A stretch of 16,611 nucleotides of DNA, taken from JBIOJM01 sp044450785. GTDB taxonomy: Bacteria > Planctomycetota > Planctomycetia > Isosphaerales > Isosphaeraceae. Shown one piece after another: positions 7,734 to 13,790 of the stretch. The notes beneath the pieces are model-generated. The model searched no databases and had not been told where the DNA came from. It was given only the letters and a program-made list of their open reading frames with translations. Position 1 is the first letter of the stretch. The number at the start of each line of letters is the position of its first letter. The position numbers were made by a program, and so were the translations under genes. The stretch spans positions 1 through 16,611 of the forward strand of contig JBIOJM010000230.1 in the NCBI GenBank assembly GCA_044450785.1, read 5' to 3'.

Positions 7734-8310
7734 ATGCTGGCCGGGCCCGACGACCGAACATCCGTCCTCCCGTCCGAGTCCGAGACGTCCTTGAACCTGG
7801 GATGGATCTGGACCATCAGCCTGGTCGCGGCCCTGGGGGGACTGCTCTTTGGCTACGATTTTGTGGTGATCGGCGGGGCCAAGCCGTTTTACGAGAAATA
7901 CTTTCATTTGACCACGCCATTTCAGGTCGGGTGGGCGATGAGTAGTGCGCTTCTCGGGTGCCTGGGTGGCGCGGTCCTTTCCGGGGCCCTTTCCGACCGG
8001 TTCGGCAGGAAGCGGCTGTTGATTCTTGCCGGGGTGATCTTCACGCTGTCGTCGATGGGCACGGCGCTCGCCGGATCCTTTGCGATCTTCGTCATCAACC
8101 GGTTGCTGGGCGGGGTGGCGATCGGCCTGGCGTCGAACCTCTCGCCGCTCTACATCGCCGAGATTGCCCCGGCCGCGATTCGTGGCAAGCTCGTGTCGAT
8201 CAACCAGCTCACGATCGTGATCGGCATCCTGGCTGCCCAGGCGATCAACTGGCTGATTGCCGAGCCGGTTCCCCCGGGTGCGACGGCCGAGCAGATCCTC
8301 TCTCTTCCCG
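7734..8310 (+). pseudogene. Sugar-porter MFS transporter, N-terminal third only
   Basis: The first about 190 codons encode an unmistakable sugar-porter family (MFS) N-terminus: a first membrane helix with GGLLFGYDFVVIGGA, the loop 2-3 signature SDRFGRKR, and the helix-4/5 region LLGGVAIGLASNLSPLYIAEIAPAAIRGKL that includes the family's PxYxxE pattern. About five transmembrane helices are present. The sequence stops being MFS-like just after GATAEQIL (around 8297). The expected large cytoplasmic loop with PESPRW and the last six helices are missing, so the product cannot be a working permease. The frame continues without meaning to a stop at 8441, already inside the GH27 gene. Intact relatives have about 450-550 residues and import hexoses or similar sugars by proton symport. 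The break joins directly to the GH27 sequence. Confidence 0.85.
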
Positions 8311-9787
8311 GGGTGGGTCCTGGCCGCCGATCCGGTGGTCCTTACTCCCAGGCCGGGCCCGAAGCCGCAGATCCACGGAGCGAGGATCTTCGGCGTCCGG
8401 CCCGGCTCGCCGCTCTTGTTCAAGATTCCGGCTACCGGTGAGAGTCCGCTCCGCTATGGCGCAACGGGGCTGCCCAAGGGGTTCCAGCTCGACCAAGAGA
8501 CCGGCCAGATCGGTGGGCGGCTCGATCGTGCAGGAACCCACGATGTCGTTCTTGAAGTCTCCAATTCGCGCGGTCGCGCCAGCCGCCCGCTGCGCATCGT
8601 CTGTGGAGAAACCCTCGCCCTCACGCCCCACATGGGATGGAATAGCTGGTACATTTGGGAGAATCACGTCACCGACAAGATCATCCGGGAGGCGGCTCAT
8701 GCGATGGTCCGGTCCGGGATGATCGGCCACGGATATATGTATGTGAACATCGACGATTGCTGGGCGGTCAAGCCCGGCGATCCGGACCCCGAGCTCGGGG
8801 GCGAGCCGCGTGATGGCCAGAGAAGGGTCAACCCCAACCGTCGGTTTCCAGACATGAAGGCGCTCGTCGACCACATCCATTCCCAGGGGCTGAAGGCGGG
8901 CATCTACACCTCGCCGGGGCCATTGACCTGCGGCGGGCACGTCGGCGCCTACCAGCACGAGGAGCAGGACGTCCAGCGGTTCGTCGAATGGGGCTTCGAC
9001 TTCCTGAAGTACGACTGGTGCTCCTACGGCCAGATCCTCAAGGACCCGGACCGGGACGCCCTCCAGATTCCGTACCGCCGGATCGGCGAGATCCTCAAGC
9101 GCCAGCCGCGCGACATCGTCTTGAATGTGTGCCAGTACGGCATGGGCGACGTCTGGAAATGGGGCAAGGCGGTTGGCGGCCAGAGCTGGCGGACGGCCGG
9201 CGACTTCGGCTCGACCTTCGAGGGCATACCCACGGCCCTCTTCCGCGACGGCTTCGACTTCTACGCCGCCAAGGAGCTGCACAGGTTTGGCGGCCCGGGT
9301 GGATGGAACGATCCGGACTACCTGCTTCTGGGATACCTGAGCAACTGGAAGGGAAAGACGGCGCCGACGCCCCTCTCGCCCAACGAGCAGTACGCGCACG
9401 TCTCGCTGGTGCCTGCTGGCCGCTCCTCTCATCTTCAGCGGCGACATCACCCGGCTAGACGACTTCACCCTCGGCCTGCTTTGCAACGACGAGGTGATCG
9501 ACGTCGATCAGGACCCATCGGGCCGTCCCGGCCGCAGGGTGGCCAAGGACGGGGCTCTCGAGGTCTGGGCCAAGCACATGGAAGACGGTTCCCTGGCCGT
9601 GGGCCTATTCAACCGCGGCGAGCAGCAGGCAACCGTCACAGCCCGCTCGTCGGACCTGGGGCTCTCGGGCACCATGAAAGTGCGCGACCTCTGGCGGCAG
9701 AAAGACCTCGGCCCGTACAAAGACCAATTCCAGGCGGACGTCGCGCGCCATGGCGTTGTCCTGGTGCGAGTGATTGCGGTCCCTTGA
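8311..9787 (+). pseudogene. GH27 alpha-galactosidase-like glycoside hydrolase, start lost and frameshifted
   Basis: The recognisable protein begins in frame 1 near 8314 with WVLAADPVVLTPRPGP, which looks like the tail of a signal peptide plus the mature N-terminus. An Ig-like module follows (ATGLPKGFQLDQETGQIGG). Then comes a GH27 TIM barrel: TPHMGWNSW, YVNIDDCW, the nucleophile Asp (codon 9013) in LKYDWC, and the probable acid/base Asp (codon 9202) in SWRTAGDFG. At 9406-9412 the frame moves by +1. Expected SLWCLLAAPLIFSGD is encoded partly in frame 1 (VSL) and partly in frame 2 (CLLAAPLIF), as if two bases had been lost after 9408. Frame 2 then supplies the C-terminal beta-domain to the stop at 9785-9787. 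The start codon and most of the signal peptide are absent, replaced by the MFS fragment. Two lesions make this a pseudogene unless the frameshift is a sequencing error and an upstream start (such as TTG 8257) is used. Confidence 0.85.
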
Positions 9788-9802
9788 GATCTGGGATACC
9801 GT

Positions 9803-9852
9803 CGTGGGACGGGGTTCCCAATGTGTCCCACGAGACGCGGAGAGCCGTCTCG
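9803..9852 (+). terminator. Two tandem hairpins after the GH27 gene
   Basis: Fifteen bases after the GH27 stop lies an eight-base perfect stem (CGTGGGAC at 9803-9810 with GTCCCACG at 9825-9832). It is followed by a seven-base stem (CGAGACG at 9831-9837 with CGTCTCG at 9846-9852). The two share two bases, so only one can form fully at a time. No long T-tract follows, so this is either a non-canonical terminator or a processing or stabilising element between the GH27 remnant and the methyltransferase gene. Confidence 0.45.
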
Positions 9853-9917
9853 TTGACCCGGCCCTCCGACAGAGCTAGCCTGAAGAAAAGAACTCAAACC
9901 GCGGAGGGTTCCCTTCG

Positions 9918-11204
9918 ATGACGACTCTTCAGGCTGTTTCCGCCACCACGCCTGGCCGGCAGCGAGTTCTGGACGCGCTGGCGCACAGGCAGCCGGAGCA
10001 GGTGCCGATCGATTTCGGCAGCACGGCCGTAACGGGCATCCACGTCGGTTGCATGGCCGCCTTGCGAGACCATTTCGGGCTCGAAAAACGACCCGTGAAG
10101 GTCCATGAGCCGTTCCAGATGCTGGGACTGCTCGATGAAGACCTCAAGCAGGTGCTCAGGACCGACATCGAGGGCGTGTACCCCCGGCGAACCATGTTCG
10201 GGTTCGCGAACAAGGACTGGAAGCCCTGGGATTTCAACGGGCTTGAGGTGCTCGTGCCGGGCATGTTCAATACCAGGGTGGACGAGAATGGAGACACATT
10301 GATCTACCCTGAGGGAGACCTGGCCGCAGAGCCAAGCGGCCGGATGCCGAAGGGGTTTCACTTTTTCGATGCGATTATCCGCCAGCAGCACTTCGATCCT
10401 GACCACTTGAATGTGGGCGACAACCTGGAAGAGTTCCGGCCTCTATCCGATACCGACCTGGCCGCGATCAAGGCGGACGTCGACGCCGCGCGGGCGTCGG
10501 GACGTGCTGTGATCGCGAACTTCGGAGGCACGGCGCTGGGCGACATTGCCCTGGTGCCTGCGCCGTTCCTCAAGGATCCGCGGGGAATTCGCGATGTGGC
10601 CGAGTGGTACATGTCACTCAAGAGCCGGAGGGATTACGTTCACGGAATTTTCGAGCGACAGACCGAGGTCGCGGTCGAGAACCTGGCACGGGTGCACCGG
10701 ACCATTGGCAACACGGTGGACGCGGTCTTCCTCTGCGGCACGGACTTCGGCACTCAGACCTCGGCGTTCTGCTCGGTACCGACCTTCCGGGAACTCTGGC
10801 TGCCCTACTACAAGCGGATCTGCGATTGGATCCACGCCCACACGACCTGGAAATGCTTCAAGCATTCCTGCGGCTCGGTGAAGCGGTTCTACGACTCATT
10901 CATCGAGGCGGGGTTCGAGATCATCAACCCGGTCCAATGCTCCGCGACGGGGATGGATCCCGAACTGCTCAAGCAGGACTTCGGGGATCGCCTGGTCTTC
11001 TGGGGCGGCGGCGTGGACACACAGAAGACCCTCCCGTTCGGAACCCCGGACGAGGTGCGCGAGCAGGTGCTAAGGCGGTGCGAGATCTTCGCGCCGGGGG
11101 GCGGTTTTGTCTTCAACTCGATTCACAACATCCAGGCCGGTACGCCGGTGGAGAACATCGTGGCGATGTTCGACGCCGTGCACGAGTTCAACGGGCAGAA
11201 CTGA
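9918..11204 (+). CDS. Uroporphyrinogen decarboxylase (URO-D)-fold methyltransferase, MtaA/MtbA-like
   Basis: The product is 428 residues long. The ATG at 9918 has GGAGG ten bases upstream. The protein has the URO-D/cobalamin-dependent methyltransferase fold: an N-terminal RVLDALAHRQPEQVPIDFG, a mid-section typical of the superfamily, and H316-S-C318-G (in FKHSCGSVK), the position of the zinc-binding His-x-Cys in MtaA/MtbA-like corrinoid:coenzyme methyltransferases. The C-terminus (DTQKTLPFGTPDEVREQV, then GGFVFNSIHNIQAGTPVENI) is of the type widespread in planctomycetes. Family members move methyl groups between a corrinoid protein and an acceptor. True haem-pathway HemE is unlikely because the N-terminal HemE signatures are absent. 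The corrinoid-protein gene directly downstream supports a one-carbon role, but that partner is truncated. The third zinc Cys of MtbA is not evident in its usual place, so zinc use is uncertain. Confidence 0.85.
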   Translation: MTTLQAVSATTPGRQRVLDALAHRQPEQVPIDFGSTAVTGIHVGCMAALRDHFGLEKRPVKVHEPFQMLGLLDEDLKQVLRTDIEGVYPRRTMFGFANKDWKPWDFNGLEVLVPGMFNTRVDENGDTLIYPEGDLAAEPSGRMPKGFHFFDAIIRQQHFDPDHLNVGDNLEEFRPLSDTDLAAIKADVDAARASGRAVIANFGGTALGDIALVPAPFLKDPRGIRDVAEWYMSLKSRRDYVHGIFERQTEVAVENLARVHRTIGNTVDAVFLCGTDFGTQTSAFCSVPTFRELWLPYYKRICDWIHAHTTWKCFKHSCGSVKRFYDSFIEAGFEIINPVQCSATGMDPELLKQDFGDRLVFWGGGVDTQKTLPFGTPDEVREQVLRRCEIFAPGGGFVFNSIHNIQAGTPVENIVAMFDAVHEFNGQN

Positions 11205-11234
11205 CGTTCCGCAGTGAAAGAACGAGGGGCAGCC

Positions 11235-11394
11235 GTGGCCGACTTGAAGAAGCTTCATGACGCGGTACTCAACGGCGACGGCAAGACAGACGTCGCGATC
11301 ACCAAGGAAGCGATCGACGAGAAGGTCGACCCCGTCGAGCTAATCTCCGGCACGATGATACCGGCCATGGACGAGGTGGGGAAGCTATACGCGG
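11235..11394 (+). pseudogene. Corrinoid-binding protein (MtaC/MtbC-like), N-terminal fragment
   Basis: From the GTG at 11235, preceded by GAGGGG five bases upstream, about 53 codons encode the helical N-terminal cap of a B12-binding methyltransferase partner: ADLKKLHDAVLNGDGK, then EAIDEKVDPVELISGTMIPAMDEVGKLYA. Intact relatives continue with EGEYFVPELL and a Rossmann-like domain carrying DxHxxG, which binds the cobalt ligand. All of this is missing. After GKLYA the frame turns into Arg/Ser-rich nonsense up to a stop at 11681. The gene starts 30 bases after the methyltransferase stop, so the two were almost certainly one operon. The gene cannot bind corrinoid in its present form. Confidence 0.8.
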
Positions 11395-11395
11395 G

Positions 11396-11497
11396 CCGAA
11401 GCACGTGGTCAAGAAGGGCAAGACGCTCTGCAACCACACCATCCGGGCCACCGGCATCGCCGCCCACCTCGAGAACGGCGGCACCATCGAGAAAACC
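11396..11497 (+). mobile_element. Fragment of a tyrosine recombinase (integrase) C-terminus
   Basis: In frame 2 about 34 codons read ...LCNHTIRATGIAAHLENGGTIEK. This matches the motif of tyrosine recombinases that carries the catalytic His-x-x-Arg (H at 11435-11437, R at 11444-11446), in the well-known version HxxRATGITAYLENGGTLE that is normally followed by a helix and SPRTTKLYDR with the nucleophile Tyr. Here the similarity stops after GTIEK and the Tyr segment is absent. The N-terminal core, including the first catalytic Arg, is absent as well. The fragment lies between the cut end of a corrinoid-protein gene and the cut end of a convergent gene, so it is presumably debris of an integrating element. 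Confidence 0.75.
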
Positions 11498-11512
11498 CCG
11501 CCGCAATGCATC

Positions 11513-11854
11513 TCAAACAGTGATCGATCCCTTGCCGGGGAAGATGCGGACGTCGTCGCGACGCTCGCGCACCGGGCTTGGCACGTCGGCCCAGGCGGTG
11601 ACCGGCTTGTCGGGCTTGAGCGCGGGCAGGCGGAACCGCCCGTCGGCGCCGCTACGCGTGGGCCCGAACTTCTGCTGGTAGGAAACACCCCAGACCGCGG
11701 CCCCGGCGACCGGACGGCCTTGCTGGTTGACCACCAAGCCGGTGATCGAGCCGGTCTGTGCCGGCGCGCGGGCGAGCTTCTCGTCCGCGCGACCGTGGAC
11801 GGCCCAGGCGATCAGGACCGCGATCGTGAGTGCCGTGACGGATCGTCGTGACAT
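11513..11854 (-). pseudogene. Exported protein with carboxypeptidase-regulatory-like domain, N-terminal fragment
   Basis: Reading leftward from the ATG at 11854 (GGAGG ten bases upstream), the 113-residue product has a signal peptide (MSRRSVTALTIAVLIAWAVHGRA). A carboxypeptidase-regulatory-like / CNA-B type beta-sandwich start follows: ITGLVVNQQGRPVAGAAVWGV, GADGRFRLPALKPD, and DVRIFPGKGSITV. In planctomycetes such domains usually begin far longer proteins, often with thioredoxin-like or peptidase parts downstream. Here the frame stops at 11513, within the first domain and exactly where the integrase scrap begins. I therefore call it the surviving 5' end of a gene cut by rearrangement. A short stand-alone exported protein is the alternative. 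Confidence 0.62.
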
Positions 11855-12149
11855 GGAGCTCAACCCTCCGAATCCCGGGTCGGTAAGCTTTCGCGGCTCA
11901 AGAATACCGTACCACAATTGTCCTTGGCCGGGCCGGGGATTGCAAGCCTTCGTCGCTGGGCAGAAGGCGCGGACACCGGCGGGACGGCTCGGTCACGCTG
12001 GTCGGACTTCCTTCCCGCGAGGCCGGTCGGTCATCTTCCGGTGTCGATCGGGCACACCTCGGCCCTACACGCTGCGGAGACGGGCTCCCGCTACATCGTC
12101 CGATAACCGGCATTTATGTTCGGTCTGCTGTGAACGCGGATTCAACACC
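11855..12149. other. Intergenic region, no gene seen
   Basis: These 295 bases lie between the start of the minus-strand carboxypeptidase-regulatory fragment and the start of the plus-strand methyltransferase fragment. They should contain both upstream regions. Frames that cross it are Arg/Pro-rich and show no family resemblance. No convincing promoter, hairpin or repeat stands out. Confidence 0.45.
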
Positions 12150-12590
12150 ATGGAAACCGGGATTGTCCTCAGCCTGTACGACCTCTCCGGCGTGATGGTG
12201 CGCCCATGGGCCGAGGCCGGGTTTGAGTGCTTCATCGGCGACATGCAGCACCCGGCCGGATGCACCCGGCATCCCGATATGCCTAACGTCTGGCGCTGGG
12301 GTGTCGATCTGCTGACATGGCTTCCTCCACTCGAACACTACCGCATCGTGTTCAGCTTCTCGCCGCGCGACGATACGGCGCTGAGCGGCGCGCGCTGGTT
12401 TGAGAAGAATGGGCTTTATGCCCTCGGCGGCTCCATCCGCCTGGTCGCGCACAGGATGGACATCGGCCGGTGGAGCGGCGCTCCGTGCTGCTGCGAGCAG
12501 CCGCCTATACACCTGGCACCTGATGACTTACCATGTGACGTCACGTCCCCTGGCCCGTGTCGTCCGGGGCCATCCGATCAGGAGCACTGA
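12150..12590 (+). pseudogene. Degenerate cytosine-C5 DNA methyltransferase-like fragment
   Basis: From the ATG at 12150 the first about 120 codons resemble a phage-type, Dcm-like methyltransferase family. VLSLYDLSGVMVRPWAEAGFEC would be the SAM-binding motif I region, GDMQHP the motif II acidic turn, LTWLPP follows, and then SGARWF and WSGAP. In intact relatives the segment before SGARWF reads FPPCTH, with the catalytic Cys, and WSGAP is followed by an ENP motif. Here they are FSPRDD (Arg at residue 73, codon CGC, one base from Cys TGC) and EQPP. The homologous part ends near residue 120, and the last about 25 residues (PDDLPCDVTSPGPCRPGPSDQEH) look random. The catalytic residue is lost and the tail is missing, so it is most likely inactive. 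It ends one base before the protease start codon. The family assignment is from memory of motifs and is moderately sure. Confidence 0.6.
12535..12544. promoter_or_regulatory. 10-bp perfect palindrome GTGACGTCAC upstream of the protease gene
   Basis: This perfect ten-base palindrome lies 47 bases before the ATG of the trypsin-like protease gene, inside the non-homologous tail of the preceding fragment. It could be an operator for a dimeric regulator. A ten-base palindrome may also occur by chance, so this is only a candidate. Confidence 0.25.
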
Positions 12591-12591
12591 G

Positions 12592-13377
12592 ATGACCGAG
12601 CCCAAAGCGACTAGCCCGTCCATCGAGCAGGTCACCCAGGAAACCTCGCTCGCCCACTACCCGGAGCTTTACCGGCGAGTCGTGATGATCGTCCACGAAC
12701 ACGAGGACACCGGGAAGCCCCACCAGATCGGCTCCGGCGTCCTGGTCAATGTGGAGGGCCGTCATTTCGTGGCGACCGCCGCCCACTGCATTCGTCGGAA
12801 TCCATGCGTCATCCGGGAGGGACAATGGAACCCGAACACGAGCGCACCGTTGCCGCAGCGATCGGCAGTCATCATCCGGGCCGGCACCCATAAGCTCCTT
12901 GACATCGGCTTCCTGGAAGTCGCGACGGCGCTCGGCCCGGAGATCGGCGAAGAGCAACTCTACTTCAACCAGGGCCTCGCCCTGCAACCGCACTGGTCGC
13001 TTCACGTCATCGGCTATCCCGTCAAGACGATTGCGGAGTCCGAGGCACTTCAGATGATGACGATTCGCAAGAAGGCTTTCGTGTCGAACATGGCCGAACA
13101 GGCGGACACATACATCAAGATCTACTACCCGGACGTCGGCTATCGACTGGAAAACGGGCAGTGGGTGGAAATACGTTTCGTGGAGACGCCGCACGGGTTC
13201 AGCGGGGGCGGCTGCTTCATTATCTCCGAGCGGCCCGGCGAGGTGGCGGTCCTCGGGCACAAACTCATCGGCATCCAGTCCTCCTGGTATCGAGAGAGCC
13301 GGCTAGTGGAAGTTATACCGATCAAGCCCTGGTACGATATGGTCAAGGCTTACCTGGCGTCCCCGCGGAGAGGTTGA
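12592..13377 (+). CDS. Trypsin-like serine protease (S1 fold), cytoplasmic
   Basis: The product is 261 residues long from the ATG at 12592, with GGAG seven bases upstream. An open frame extends 64 codons further upstream but runs through the methyltransferase fragment. The full chymotrypsin-type triad is visible: H65 in VATAAHC, D104 in LDIGFLEV and S204 in PHGFSGGGCF. The usual GDSGG is replaced by GFSGG. There is no signal peptide or membrane helix, so it should act inside the cell, unlike most trypsin-like bacterial proteases. The part after the Ser (VLGHKLIGIQSSWYRESRLVEVIPIKPWYDMV) fits the C-terminal beta-barrel. Cytosolic trypsin-like proteases occur in anti-phage systems as effectors or regulators. 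Here the neighbours are methyltransferase genes and a DUF3883 remnant, so a defence role is plausible but inferred. Substrate unknown. Confidence 0.82.
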   Translation: MTEPKATSPSIEQVTQETSLAHYPELYRRVVMIVHEHEDTGKPHQIGSGVLVNVEGRHFVATAAHCIRRNPCVIREGQWNPNTSAPLPQRSAVIIRAGTHKLLDIGFLEVATALGPEIGEEQLYFNQGLALQPHWSLHVIGYPVKTIAESEALQMMTIRKKAFVSNMAEQADTYIKIYYPDVGYRLENGQWVEIRFVETPHGFSGGGCFIISERPGEVAVLGHKLIGIQSSWYRESRLVEVIPIKPWYDMVKAYLASPRRG

Positions 13378-13559
13378 TTTGCCATCCCAGGCGGTGCGCC
13401 CCGGCGTTATACTCCGGCACCATAAGATGAACACATGGAACCATTCAGTTCTGTGCGCTTATAATACGTACACGCGCGTCCTGGATGTCCCCGGTCCTTG
13501 GAGTCTGCCCGCCATGGCGATCTCCGGCGGTCAGCGATGCGAGGACGCGAAGGCCCTCG

Positions 13560-13790
13560 ACCACTGACCGGCTCTTCCGGCTGACGGTCAACGGGTGGTA
13601 CCAGGCGCAGCAACTTGCCCATAATCATTGGCTATACGTGTCGTGGGGACCGTTGACGAACGATGCGGAGTCGGTCCGCATCCAGAACCTAGCGGCGAAG
13701 CTGGACCACGCTAAGCGGAAGGTCTTCGCCCCGTGGTATTATCTGATCCCGGCAGACGCAATCATTAGCGAGCGGAGACCGATTCGATGA
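13560..13790 (+). pseudogene. DUF3883-domain protein, 3' remnant
   Basis: The last about 75 codons before the methyltransferase match the C-terminal part of DUF3883: LTVNGWYQAQQLAHNHWLYVSWGPL, then SVRIQNLAAKLDHAKRKVFAPWYYLIPADAI. DUF3883 is usually found at the C-terminus of large helicase-like or nuclease-associated proteins in restriction and phage-defence loci. The upstream helicase part is absent. The frame remains open back to 13485, but residues there look random and start codons have no ribosome binding site. Its stop TGA (13788-13790) overlaps the next ATG as ATGA, so the original gene was translationally coupled to the DUF1156 methyltransferase. It is almost certainly a leftover after deletion between the protease gene and this point. 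Confidence 0.7.

Noticed and set aside
7665..8423. Minus-strand open frame of 252 codons
   Set aside because: It is antisense to the sugar-porter fragment, and its composition (Arg, Gly, Pro, Asp, His) is typical of a shadow frame.
8245..9486. Long minus-strand open frame (413 codons) opposite the GH27 gene
   Set aside because: It is antisense to clearly recognisable GH27 sequence with catalytic motifs. Open antisense frames are common in GC-rich coding DNA.
11405..11851. Single 148-codon protein starting with the integrase-like segment
   Set aside because: Only the first about 31 codons resemble an integrase. The rest is the antisense of the carboxypeptidase-regulatory fragment, so this is not one gene.
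12400..12591. 64-codon N-terminal extension of the trypsin-like protease
   Set aside because: It lies in a frame overlapping the methyltransferase fragment. The ATG at 12592 has GGAG at good spacing and starts a normal N-terminus.
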